In this document: positions 9,062 to 15,781 of the stretch, in pieces
Numbering within the stretch: the first letter of the stretch is position 1
How the letters are laid out: every line of letters starts with the position of its first letter
From: Flemingiibacterium sp045586505
Lineage (GTDB): Bacteria; Bacillota; Clostridia; Oscillospirales; CAG-272
Length of the DNA: 45,885 nt
Direction: 5' to 3'
Assembly (NCBI GenBank): GCA_045586505.1
Contig: JAZNAL010000037.1
Coordinates: 1-45,885 of the forward strand
The notes under the pieces: model-generated
Database searches by the model: none
Told to the model about the DNA's origin: nothing
What the model saw: only the letters and a program-made list of their open reading frames with translations
Program-made: the position numbers and the translations under genes

Positions 9062-9463
9062 TCAGAACGCTAATTCATCGTCTGCTGAAACGCTTGCATC
9101 TTCGATTTTATCGTCTTCGCCCTCTTCAAAACAAAGCGACTGCTTTTTCTTCGCCTCGCGTTCTTCCTCCTTTGAAAGCACACGAGCGATTACGCTGGAG
9201 TGAGAAATAATCATAACCTCAGCCAACGCCGTATCGCCTATCTTATCGTAAAGACGGCTTGCACTGTACGTTCCCTGAAATACGGTGCTTGTGCTGTTCG
9301 CAACATAGCCGATCGTATCAATATAAGGGAGCTTTACGGCGATAGCATCCTCATCGTACTCGTTCTCCTTGTCCTTCACGAGCTTTACGATGCGACCTAC
9401 CTTGTACGGCTTCATACCAAGGTAATGATTCTGTCCAGTGATTGTTACGAATATGTTTTTCAT
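9062..9463 (-). CDS. HIRAN-domain protein
   Basis: 133 residues. Residues 4-95 form a HIRAN domain: VTITGQNHYLGMKPYKVG, then DEDAIAVKLPY and IGYVANS. These are the conserved strands that, in HLTF-type proteins, bind 3' DNA ends. The C-terminal ~35 residues are highly charged and acidic. It is a stand-alone HIRAN protein, a form common in bacteria next to DNA-modifying or repair genes. First gene of a two-gene leftward operon, with GGAGG 8 bp upstream of ATG at 9463. Its promoter carries the motif shared with two neighbouring promoters. Confidence 0.85.
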   Translation of the reverse strand: MKNIFVTITGQNHYLGMKPYKVGRIVKLVKDKENEYDEDAIAVKLPYIDTIGYVANSTSTVFQGTYSASRLYDKIGDTALAEVMIISHSSVIARVLSKEEEREAKKKQSLCFEEGEDDKIEDASVSADDELAF

Positions 9464-9500
9464 TTGATTATCCTCCGTTTGTTCTTATTTTACTGTATTT

Positions 9501-9534
9501 ATTCTACCACACCAAGTGTACAAGAAAACGGACA
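9501..9534 (-). promoter_or_regulatory. Promoter B with 18-bp shared motif (putative WYL operator)
   Basis: Minus strand: TGTCCGTTTTCTTGTACA (9534-9517), exactly 10 bp, then the -10 TAGAAT (9506-9501). No consensus -35 is present, since the motif covers its position. The same motif and spacing recur at 10625-10658 and 11743-11776. Confidence 0.7.
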
Positions 9535-9547
9535 GTTAACTGCATTT

Positions 9548-9970
9548 CTAACACATCCAACCCGTTATCTCAGGTAATGTCCCGGTTTCCCGATATTTAT
9601 CGAATATCTTCCAAATAATGTGAAGAGCTGCGAGCTCCCAGCCGTTATCTAAAATTCGCCAACAGTAGCTACTGTTCTGGACCTGTATCAAATCGCTGTA
9701 ACATAACTCTCACCAGTTAACTTCAACGGGAACCCGTTTCTCGATAAGCTTTTTTCGGCCACTTGGCATACGCTTGACTTTGCGGTGTATCTCCGGCTCA
9801 ACCAGTGCTGATTTGCTGATTGTAATAATTCCGTCGTATATACAGTTTTTGTTACAATATTTTGGATGATTTAAGCTGTCGGCAAAATACTCGTAGATGA
9901 CAGTTTTGTCATCCTGCAAAACAAGGCGCGCAGCACCTCCATATCCCAGACTCATTATTCCATTAACCAA
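9548..9970 (-). pseudogene. SIMPL-partner gene of unknown function, interrupted by in-frame TGA
   Basis: From ATG 9970 (or ATG 9955, which overlaps the SIMPL stop as TAATG) the frame is open for 81-86 codons, ending ...RVPVEVNW, then TGA at 9712-9710. The same frame then continues for 53 further codons that look fully coding (SSYCWRILDNGWELAALH, then KIFDKYRETGTLPEITGW) to TAG at 9550-9548. The preceding codon is TGG, so a single TGG-to-TGA change would explain the break. An intact protein would be about 135-140 residues. I do not recognise the family. It could be a recent nonsense mutation, a sequencing error, or readthrough. If translated as it stands, it gives an 81-86 residue protein. Confidence 0.6.
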
Positions 9971-10578
9971 ACTACTTCAATGCTTTCTGATTCTGTGGTT
10001 GTTGGTGCCTTAATACGATCCGAGAACGGAGTGTGGCTTTCGCCAATTACGCAACCACGCTCTTGCTCACAGCACAAATAATGAGTTTCACCACTATAAC
10101 GGTCATATTCCACTGTATCTATACCCGTTATTCTTTGCCCCATTGTTGCTGCTATTGCCTCGGCGTTCTTTTTTGATTCTGCAAGCGCTTCTTGTAAAAG
10201 CTCTTCATGTATTGCCGCTGCGTTAGTGATATAGTAGTTAAAATCAACATCAACTGCATATCCCTTTTCGCTGATTAATTTCATGATAGAATTAACAAAT
10301 GGCATATAAAACGGCATACGAATTCTAAACTCCCTGTCGGCACAAGCATCAAGTTCGCCATCGTCATAATCTTGATCAACACCGCTATCGCCTAACATAA
10401 TGCTTTCCATCAATATGCCGGCATTTTGCAAGATTTTTAAGAATTCTTCGCTCTGTTCCATAATTGTTTTTAATGCCTTGGCTGCAGTATTTGCGTGTGT
10501 ATTAAAACGTACACGCATAGTCAACGCATCGTATGCTACTTCTCGCTTTGCTTTTCCTGTAATCGTTAATTTTCCCAT
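9955..10578 (-). CDS. SIMPL-domain (DUF541) protein
   Basis: 207 residues, MGKLTITGKAKREVAYDALTMRVRF at the start followed by AAKALKTIMEQSEEFLKILQNAGI, the typical first strand and helix of SIMPL proteins. No signal peptide is seen, whereas many SIMPL proteins are periplasmic, so this one appears cytoplasmic. The family forms large oligomers. Its biochemical role is not settled. It is the first gene of an operon with the interrupted gene 9548-9970, coupled through TAATG, and it is driven by the motif-bearing promoter at 10625-10658. Confidence 0.8.
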   Translation of the reverse strand: MGKLTITGKAKREVAYDALTMRVRFNTHANTAAKALKTIMEQSEEFLKILQNAGILMESIMLGDSGVDQDYDDGELDACADREFRIRMPFYMPFVNSIMKLISEKGYAVDVDFNYYITNAAAIHEELLQEALAESKKNAEAIAATMGQRITGIDTVEYDRYSGETHYLCCEQERGCVIGESHTPFSDRIKAPTTTESESIEVVWLME

Positions 10579-10624
10579 AGTATTATCTCCTTAAATTTTA
10601 TTTGGCTTTTCCGCCTCTGTATAT

Positions 10625-10658
10625 ATAATACCACGTCAAGAGTCCCAAAAAACGGACA
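10625..10658 (-). promoter_or_regulatory. Promoter A with 18-bp shared motif (putative WYL operator)
   Basis: Minus strand: TGTCCGTTTTTTGGGACT (10658-10641), exactly 10 bp, then TATTAT (10630-10625). The motif is an imperfect inverted repeat, TGTCC...GGGAC(A/T). Confidence 0.7.
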
Positions 10659-10692
10659 GAGCCGATTGCATCCTCGCAACCGGCTCATAATT

Positions 10693-11673
10693 TTATTCAT
10701 ACTGCGCTATCGCCACTTTGGCAAGCTTCACAAGCTCGTCTTTTACATTGTTCGGTGACACTATCCGTATATCCGCACCGAAATTCATAACCCAAGTCAG
10801 GAACAGCGGACTGGCTGCTACCTTAACACGCACCTCGAAATGCTCGTCATCCACCTTTGAAAAGAGCAGATCACTTCCGAAACGGTCAATGATAACGCCT
10901 GCAAGGTGATTCTTGCATCGAAGCGTTACCGCTTCCTCTTTTCCGCCGAACATGCCAAATGTTTTCTTTGCATATGCCGCCATATCGAAATCCTTGAACA
11001 TTTCCGCACCATCACGCGGCTCGTCAAGCACCTTAATATGCAGCATCTTATCAACTCTGTAATGGCGTACGCTCTCGGAGTGGGAGTCATAGGCTATCAT
11101 ATAGTAGTTCTCATCATCCCACGTCAGCGCGAAGGGGCTTACAACGTAAACTCTGCCATCGTGACGGAGCACACGCTCCTTTTGCTCGTTCCATTCGAAA
11201 TAGTGGAATGACAGCTTCTTATTTGCCGACAGCGCCTCGTGTATGTAGTCCACGGTGTAATAAATGCTCTCGTTCATCGTCTTTATTCGTCCTGCAACGA
11301 ACACCTGTCGGTTGAGTGTGCGCGCCTGATTTGCGCTCGTGAGCGTTTCAAGCTTGTTTATCAGCTCGAGGCTCTTTTTATGCGTGATGAATTTTGAAGC
11401 CTGCACTGCGTCAACGAGAAGCTTCAGTTCGGGAAGCTCGAACGTGCGACTGACAACGTGATAGCGTACCTGCTTCTCCTTGCGCTGTTCGATGTCAATG
11501 GCGAACACTCGCAGAGTTTCAATGTCGCTGTACAGCGTTTTGCGCTCGGCATCTATGCCGTAAGACGAGAGGGCGTTTGTGATCTCCTCGAGCGTCATGC
11601 CGTGCTCGTCATCAGTGTTTTCGAGGAGTATCTTCATAAGGTAGAGTATTTTTATCTTCTGATTTCCTGCCAT
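10693..11673 (-). CDS. WYL-domain transcriptional regulator (YafY/PafC type)
   Basis: 326 residues. An N-terminal HTH_11-like winged helix (residues 1-65: QKIKILYLMKILLENTDD, then DAERKTLYSDIETLR) is followed by a WYL domain with KKLSFHYFEWNEQKERVL and SPFALTWDDENYYMIAYD. The C-terminal WCX-like extension runs from ~residue 235. WYL regulators sense ligands or single-stranded nucleic acid and often activate DNA-damage or phage-defence genes. It sits between three operons whose promoters share one 18-bp motif, and is the obvious candidate to bind it. It has its own consensus promoter (11706-11734), divergent from the promoter at 11743-11776. No truncation is seen. Confidence 0.9.
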   Translation of the reverse strand: MAGNQKIKILYLMKILLENTDDEHGMTLEEITNALSSYGIDAERKTLYSDIETLRVFAIDIEQRKEKQVRYHVVSRTFELPELKLLVDAVQASKFITHKKSLELINKLETLTSANQARTLNRQVFVAGRIKTMNESIYYTVDYIHEALSANKKLSFHYFEWNEQKERVLRHDGRVYVVSPFALTWDDENYYMIAYDSHSESVRHYRVDKMLHIKVLDEPRDGAEMFKDFDMAAYAKKTFGMFGGKEEAVTLRCKNHLAGVIIDRFGSDLLFSKVDDEHFEVRVKVAASPLFLTWVMNFGADIRIVSPNNVKDELVKLAKVAIAQYE

Positions 11674-11705
11674 AGCCGCCTCCGAGATTGTAATGTATTG
11701 TTTTA

Positions 11706-11734
11706 ATTATACCACGTCCTGGTGGATATGTCAA
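11706..11734 (-). promoter_or_regulatory. SigA promoter of the WYL regulator gene
   Basis: Minus strand: TTGACA (11734-11729), 17-bp spacer, TATAAT (11711-11706). The shared 18-bp motif at 11743-11760 lies 9 bp upstream of this -35, so one bound regulator could act on both divergent promoters. Confidence 0.85.
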
Positions 11735-11742
11735 TCGTTATG

Positions 11743-11776
11743 TGTCCGTTTTTTTGTACATCAGATGCGATATAAT
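11743..11776 (+). promoter_or_regulatory. Promoter C with 18-bp shared motif (putative WYL operator)
   Basis: Plus strand: TGTCCGTTTTTTTGTACA (11743-11760), exactly 10 bp, then TATAAT (11771-11776). A ~95-nt leader follows before the GTG start at 11876. Confidence 0.75.
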
Positions 11777-11875
11777 AAACATGTAAGCTCGGGAAGTCAC
11801 GTTTTGTGATGTGAGAATACACAAAGAATCGCTGAGGAAAGCGGCATAAGAATAACACATAATGGAGGTATAACC

Positions 11876-12196
11876 GTGAGCAAATCAGGTTATAGCAGAC
11901 GAGGTCTGTTTGGACAAATCAATCACTACGATAACAATGGAAAAAAGATAGGCGAAAGCCGACCGAGTTTTTTCGGCGGTTATACAAACTATGATAATGA
12001 GGGTCATAAGACCGGACGTTCCTCTTCGGGATTTTTCGGCGGGTTCAACCATTATGACGACCATGGTAAAAAGACCGGACGATCATCTCCCGGTTTGTTC
12101 GGGGGATACAATCATTACGATAGTAACGGCAAGAAAACTGGTAACAGCTACCCGGGCTTATTTGGCGGGTTCAATCATCGCAAAAAGGGGGACTAA
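11876..12196 (+). CDS. Repeat protein with 21-residue GLFGG-NHYD-GKKTG units
   Basis: 106 residues from GTG at 11876, with GGAGG 7 bp upstream. After a 9-residue head the protein is four exact-period 21-residue repeats (residues 10-30, 31-51, 52-72, 73-93) plus a partial fifth. The unit consensus is roughly G-L/F-FGG-F/Y-NHYD-x-x-GKKTG-R/N-S-x-P. It is rich in Gly, Tyr and Lys, with no signal peptide or membrane helix. The even period suggests a small solenoid or adhesive strand. The next gene starts 2 bp after its stop. Function unknown. It belongs to the group of promoters sharing the putative WYL operator. Confidence 0.75.
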   Translation: MSKSGYSRRGLFGQINHYDNNGKKIGESRPSFFGGYTNYDNEGHKTGRSSSGFFGGFNHYDDHGKKTGRSSPGLFGGYNHYDSNGKKTGNSYPGLFGGFNHRKKGD

Positions 12197-12198
12197 CT

Positions 12199-12429
12199 AT
12201 GGACTGGAATAGAGACGGAAACATAAATGCACATGATGCAACATTTTACCATATGGTTATAAACAACGACAGCAAATCCGAGTCGAGCAGTTCAGGTTCA
12301 GGAGCGAGAAAGAGTTACACCGGATCAAACAAATCACAGCCGAATCCAACTCCTACGGCAGGTGTTGATTCCAGTGCAGGATGGGTTATTGCAGTTGTAG
12401 TTGTTGTGCTTTTGTTATTCTTTTTGTAA
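12199..12429 (+). CDS. Small tail-anchored protein with EF-hand/dockerin-like loop
   Basis: 76 residues. The N-terminus DWNRDGNINAHD matches the DxNxDGxIxxxD calcium loop of EF-hands and half-dockerins. A Ser/Gly/Asn-rich linker (residues ~26-58) leads to a C-terminal hydrophobic helix WVIAVVVVVLLLFFL (~62-76). That predicts a single tail-anchor membrane segment with the loop on the cytoplasmic side unless it is translocated. It is co-transcribed with the repeat protein. Family unknown to me. Only one calcium loop is present, so it is not a full dockerin. Confidence 0.7.
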   Translation: MDWNRDGNINAHDATFYHMVINNDSKSESSSSGSGARKSYTGSNKSQPNPTPTAGVDSSAGWVIAVVVVVLLLFFL

Positions 12430-12464
12430 TCGATTAGTTGCGTTTATTAAGAATATAAAATATC

Positions 12465-12492
12465 CGCTGAGGTTTCGTAAGATTCCTCAGCG
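12465..12492. terminator. Bidirectional terminator between convergent operons
   Basis: CGCTGAGG (12465-12472) pairs with CCTCAGCG (12485-12492) around a 12-nt loop. It ends the rightward repeat-protein operon and faces the leftward Fic operon. Confidence 0.6.
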
Positions 12493-12535
12493 AATTTAAA
12501 TGTACTATGTTTTAAGATTGCCTCTTAATAACATA

Positions 12536-13249
12536 TCACTTCTTATACTCATGCGGACGCTCCACATAATTCTTGACCTTGTAATCGCCAATCTTCTCAT
12601 ACTTGCCGCCATTGCCTTCGCCAATATCCGCCTTCGCGTTATCCTCCTCATGCAATATCGCATCGAAGAAGATGCGCTCCAGATACTCATACTTTGAATA
12701 TATCCCCTGAGCGCCCCATACGAGAGCGTTGCGTACATACGCGGAATGCTCCCTGAACAGCTCGTGATTTACTTCAAAGCCGAGATGCTTGGCAAGCAGG
12801 ACTGCAAATACAATGACCGTTCGCGTGTTTCCTTCTCGGAACGGATGCGTGTGCCATATGGCTGCAATAATTCTCACCAGGCGAAAAACAACATCACGGT
12901 CGTTATCACCGGTTCTTTTTAGCTTGCCGATCTCCTTCATGGTGGCGGCAAGCTCCTTTTTGATATCCTTTGGCAGAGCATAGCGGACCGTATCGCCGCC
13001 GAGAACTTCTTCGTATTTCACCATCTGGATGGTACGAAATTCTCCCGCCCAATCATATATCTGCCCGAAAATCATCCGATGAATATCGCAAAGAGTTTCG
13101 GCGTTGAACTTATCGTAAACACTCTCGTAAATTGCAGACATTGCAAGGCTTGTGATGTCAGCCTCCGCCTTGCGGAGAAACTCCGCATCCTTGATATTAG
13201 CACGGTTCTTCAGCACGTCCGCATTGTCGTATAAATATGGATCACGCAT
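12536..13249 (-). CDS. Fic-family protein (toxin/AMP-transferase type)
   Basis: 237 residues. HPFREGNTR at 135-143 is the Fic catalytic motif, with His135 as general base. The canonical HPFxxGNGR has Gly where this protein has Thr142. FGQIYDWAGEFRT (61-73) is the usual upstream Fic helix. Fic proteins transfer AMP or other phosphate-containing groups from nucleotides to Ser/Thr/Tyr of targets. The ORF begins immediately after the stop of the 175-residue partner gene, the layout of a Fic toxin-antitoxin pair. The C-terminal ~40 residues are charged and outside the domain. Confidence 0.85.
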   Translation of the reverse strand: MRDPYLYDNADVLKNRANIKDAEFLRKAEADITSLAMSAIYESVYDKFNAETLCDIHRMIFGQIYDWAGEFRTIQMVKYEEVLGGDTVRYALPKDIKKELAATMKEIGKLKRTGDNDRDVVFRLVRIIAAIWHTHPFREGNTRTVIVFAVLLAKHLGFEVNHELFREHSAYVRNALVWGAQGIYSKYEYLERIFFDAILHEEDNAKADIGEGNGGKYEKIGDYKVKNYVERPHEYKK

Positions 13250-13777
13250 TTACTGAACCTCCACGGGAAATCCGTACCGCCTCAAGGCATTTTCGAATAC
13301 CGAGCAGAATGTACTTTCGCCCATTTCCCACGCTTTTACTTCGCTTGCGGTTTCCTCGCTCACAGGAACACCCTCGATTGCGTTCATGGCATAACCGAAG
13401 GATGAGCACTGTTTCCTCTCTGCTGTTGTCAGCACGTCCATGCCTGTGCTGAGCTTATACATAAGTAGCTGACGATAAAAGTTAGGATCAACCATTTTCG
13501 CTGCCGTTTCAAGTGTTTCCAGACGTTCGCAGATCGCCGGAAGTTCATCGGCAATTGCTTTTCTTCTCGCTATTTGCGCAGTTACAGTATCCACATCTTC
13601 ATTGCGAATATACGTGCCGACGATTTTCGTGCCGCTTCTTCTCTGAAGATAGTACTGCACATTGCCCTTGATATTCTTTTTGGAAATATATCCGTTCGGC
13701 AGAGCGGCAAGCTCGCTCTCCATAGTCAGCTTCTTAGCCAAAAGCGCACGGTATTCCTTTGTAACCGCTCTTTTCAC
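13250..13777 (-). CDS. Fic-partner protein, putative antitoxin
   Basis: 175 residues from GTG at 13777 with GGAGGTGAT upstream. The N-terminal half (YRALLAKKLTMESELAAL, then GYISKKNIKGNVQYYLQRRSG) is a family often encoded just upstream of Fic genes in gut Firmicutes. The C-terminus (YAMNAIEGVPVSEETASEVK) recalls the inhibitory-helix region of VbhA-like antitoxins, but the canonical (S/T)xxxE(G/N) serine or threonine is not in place, so this is only suggestive. First gene of the operon, behind a near-perfect promoter. Confidence 0.65.
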   Translation of the reverse strand: MKRAVTKEYRALLAKKLTMESELAALPNGYISKKNIKGNVQYYLQRRSGTKIVGTYIRNEDVDTVTAQIARRKAIADELPAICERLETLETAAKMVDPNFYRQLLMYKLSTGMDVLTTAERKQCSSFGYAMNAIEGVPVSEETASEVKAWEMGESTFCSVFENALRRYGFPVEVQ

Positions 13778-13807
13778 GTAATCACCTCCGATGTATTTGC
13801 TGATAAT

Positions 13808-13836
13808 ATTATATCACATTTCATCCTACTTGTCAA
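13808..13836 (-). promoter_or_regulatory. SigA promoter of the Fic operon
   Basis: Minus strand: TTGACA (13836-13831), 17-bp spacer, TATAAT (13813-13808). Confidence 0.85.
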
Positions 13837-13973
13837 TAAATTTTGTATATTTGTAGGTTATCCAAAGTCAGCGGATTTTATTCATACGACGGCTGAACGG
13901 TGAAACCGCGTATTCTTCGTCTAATGCGACGCAAATAATTACCCTTGTAAACGCACGAAATCTCCTACTCCCC

Positions 13974-14002
13974 TTGCACAAATCCCCAAACTATGCTATA
14001 AT
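13974..14002 (+). promoter_or_regulatory. SigA promoter of the GNAT gene
   Basis: TTGCAC (13974-13979), 17-bp spacer, TATAAT (13997-14002). It predicts a ~145-nt leader before ATG 14154. Nothing else is seen in the 13860-13973 stretch. Confidence 0.8.
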
Positions 14003-14008
14003 AGACCT

Positions 14009-14153
14009 ACAAGTCTCGGCTTGAATAAAATTTTGGAGATTGCTGTTTGAAAAGAAACAACACCTTGGAACTTGTGGCATAACCGAGAGGTTTGCCGCAG
14101 TTCGCAGAACCTCTCATAGCATTGATTCGTCACGATAATATTGGAGGTAAAAA
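14009..14153 (+). other. Long structured 5' leader of the GNAT gene
   Basis: GAGAGGTT (14085-14092) pairs with AACCTCTC (14108-14115), and a small CAAG...CTTG hairpin lies near the 5' end. No ORF and no poly-U follow the hairpin, and I recognise no known riboswitch class (no T-box AGGGTGG core). Confidence 0.35.
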
Positions 14154-14807
14154 ATGAACAATTTGACGATACGTTTAGAAACCGAAAGCGACTACCGCGC
14201 AGTAGAAGAGCTCACACGCGAGGCGTTCTGGAACGTCTACAAACCAGGCGCGGACGAGCACTACTATGTCCACATGATGCGCTCACATCCAGACTTTATT
14301 CCCGAGCTTACATTCGTGCTTGAAAAGGAAGGCGAGATCGTCGGTAACATTATGTACACGAAGGCGTGGCTTGAGGACGAGAACGGCGAGCGAAAGGAGA
14401 TCCTCTCCTTCGGACCGCTTTGCGTTGCACCCAAGTATCAGAGGCAGAAGCTTGGCAAGATACTCATCGAGCACTCTTTTGATGTGGCACGCAAAATGGG
14501 CTATGACGTGAACATCAACTTCGGCAATCCCGGCAACTATGTCAGCCGCGGATTTGTCAGCTGCAAAAAGATGAATGTAAGCTTTGTAGTGGACGGCAAC
14601 TTCCCAACAGCGCTTCTTGTTTGCGAGCTTGTTCCTGGCGTGCTTGATGGCAATAAGTGGATGTATATCCCATCAACCGCCGCCGATTGCTGTGAGGACA
14701 CCGCCGCTGTGGAGGCATTTGATGCGACATTTCCGCCAAAGGAAAAGGCATGGATGCCGAGCCAGGAGGAGTTCTATATTTACAGTCATTCTTCTGTTGT
14801 AAGATAA
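14154..14807 (+). CDS. GNAT-family N-acetyltransferase
   Basis: 217 residues. IRLETESDYRAVEELTREAF at the N-terminus and SFGPLCVAPKYQRQKLGKIL (~residues 85-104) are the GNAT fold, the latter containing the Q/RxxGxG/K acetyl-CoA-binding turn. NPGNYVSRGF is the typical following motif. It transfers acetyl from acetyl-CoA to a small-molecule or protein amine. Substrate unknown. ATG 14154 has GGAGG 6 bp upstream. It is a single-gene unit between the promoter at 13974 and the terminator at 14826. Confidence 0.85.
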   Translation: MNNLTIRLETESDYRAVEELTREAFWNVYKPGADEHYYVHMMRSHPDFIPELTFVLEKEGEIVGNIMYTKAWLEDENGERKEILSFGPLCVAPKYQRQKLGKILIEHSFDVARKMGYDVNINFGNPGNYVSRGFVSCKKMNVSFVVDGNFPTALLVCELVPGVLDGNKWMYIPSTAADCCEDTAAVEAFDATFPPKEKAWMPSQEEFYIYSHSSVVR

Positions 14808-14825
14808 CCGTAAAATGCCGATGAG

Positions 14826-14862
14826 GAAAGCAAATCCTCATCGGCTGTTTTCTTTGATTATG
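14826..14862 (+). terminator. Intrinsic terminator of the GNAT gene
   Basis: GCCGATGAGG (14826-14835) and CCTCATCGGC (14845-14854), then TGTTTTCTTT. The stem sequence recurs at 6965 and 17577. Confidence 0.85.
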
Positions 14863-14913
14863 CGGTGCAAATATTGAACCCATTGGCAACACAACGTATT
14901 AACAATTATGACC

Positions 14914-14941
14914 TTGAATTATGGCAAATTTCGAGTATAAT
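14914..14941 (+). promoter_or_regulatory. Promoter of the small gene at 14965
   Basis: TTGAAT (14914-14919), 16-bp spacer, TATAAT (14936-14941), very close to the ribosome binding site, so the leader is short. Confidence 0.65.
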
Positions 14942-14964
14942 ATTTTGTGATTGGAGGGATGCTC

Positions 14965-15207
14965 ATGAGTATCAAACCGGAGCAAATAGTGGACTTAGCT
15001 GAAGCAGAGCAAGATTTTTGGCGTACTACGCAGATTGCTGATAAATTTGGTGCCGCATATATTTGTATTGATGATAGTCCAAAATACATCCTCATCGACA
15101 TGGAAAGCAGTTACAATATTGAAATGACCGAAGATGAAAAAATAGATTTTGTTGCAGCTCGTGTCCTTAAGAAATATCGCCGTGCTTTTGAGGAACTTGC
15201 CCAATAA
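14965..15207 (+). CDS. Small protein of unknown function, weakly Phd-antitoxin-like
   Basis: 80 residues from ATG 14965, with GGAGGG 7 bp upstream, preferred over an upstream GTG at 14947. AEQDFWRTTQIADKFGAAYI followed by PKYILIDMESS loosely resembles the Phd/YefM antitoxin pattern (helix, then strand with a PxxVLI-type motif). No toxin gene follows: the next 180 bp are repeats and a tRNA fragment. It is probably cargo of the integrated element ending at 15430. The family call is weak and the gene itself is likely real. Confidence 0.55.
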   Translation: MSIKPEQIVDLAEAEQDFWRTTQIADKFGAAYICIDDSPKYILIDMESSYNIEMTEDEKIDFVAARVLKKYRRAFEELAQ

Positions 15208-15220
15208 GAGAAAAACAGTC

Positions 15221-15373
15221 TGACCACATAACGACCACAACATATTTTCCTGACCACATGTACAGACCATAGACAGACACGGACTATACGGACACAAGAG
15301 CACACGAAAGCACGAAAACTCAATTTTTCTGGACAGAAAAGCACCAGAAAAACGTAAAAGCACCGGAAAAACG
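15221..15373. repeat. Short direct repeats beside the tRNA fragment (possible integrase arm sites)
   Basis: TGACCACAT occurs at 15221-15229 and 15251-15259. An 18-bp near-identical repeat beginning AAAAGCACC occurs at 15337-15354 and 15356-15373 with a 19-bp period. Repeats of this kind flank tyrosine-integrase core sites. No integrase gene is in the window. Confidence 0.5.
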
Positions 15374-15385
15374 ATAATTTCGGCG

Positions 15386-15430
15386 TTGGGGTGGTAGAGG
15401 CCGCAAGTTCAAGCCTTGTCACTCAGACCA
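15386..15430 (+). mobile_element. 3' half of tRNA-Pro(GGG), probable attachment site of an integrated element
   Basis: The segment carries anticodon-loop-like TTGGGGT, a T-arm (GCAAG-TTCAAGC-CTTGT), the acceptor strand CACTCAG, discriminator A and CCA. It matches the layout of Clostridial tRNA-Pro 3' halves. The 5' acceptor strand CTGAGTG and the D-arm are missing, so it cannot be a functional tRNA. Duplicated tRNA 3' ends mark attachment sites of integrative elements. Confidence 0.7.
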
Positions 15431-15434
15431 AGCA

Positions 15435-15467
15435 AAAAGAGATTCGTAAGAATCTCCCTTTTGCTTT
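15435..15467 (+). terminator. Terminator after the tRNA fragment
   Basis: GAGATTC (15439-15445), loop GTAA, GAATCTC (15450-15456), then CCTTTTGCTTT. Likely the original tRNA terminator carried with the duplication. The 15468-15592 stretch shows nothing more. Confidence 0.75.
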
Positions 15468-15592
15468 ATGTAGCGAGGTTTTAGGGAGATGGGGTTGGCT
15501 GAAGCGGCTCGGAATCAGTATCACTTGTTATATCCGTAAGTGTTTCTTCTGATTCTTCATCGCCATACCGACGCATCCTTCCCTGCGCGCCA

Positions 15593-15760
15593 TCAGCGTG
15601 TCATGCAGGTCCGAATGATCTCGCGGCTGTTTTCCACGCTCGTATGCGGCAGCCATCCTGCCGGCGGACCTACCTCGGGATCGCGCGCATATTTGTATAA
15701 CTCCTCTGCGTCAACCTCATACCACGGGCGAAGAATGAGGCGTTTGGTTTCAAATGTCAT
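15593..15760 (-). pseudogene. Truncated GNAT acetyltransferase (RimJ/RimL type)
   Basis: From ATG 15760 (GGGGG ribosome binding site upstream) the frame encodes MTFETKRLILRPW, then RDPEVGPPAGWLPHTSVENS and EIIRTCMTR, ending at TGA 15595-15593 after 55 codons. This is the N-terminal third of a ~170-residue RimJ/RimL-type acetyltransferase. No downstream frame continues the acetyl-CoA-binding domain before 15480, so the gene is deleted as well as stopped. A decayed remnant immediately outside the tRNA-linked attachment site. Confidence 0.7.
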
Positions 15761-15781
15761 GGTTTATCCCCCATAGTAAAA

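Noticed and set aside
15111..15422. Minus-strand ORF starting MTRLELAAS over the tRNA fragment
   Set aside because: This string is the translation of antisense tRNA sequence, a common artefact next to tRNA 3' ends.
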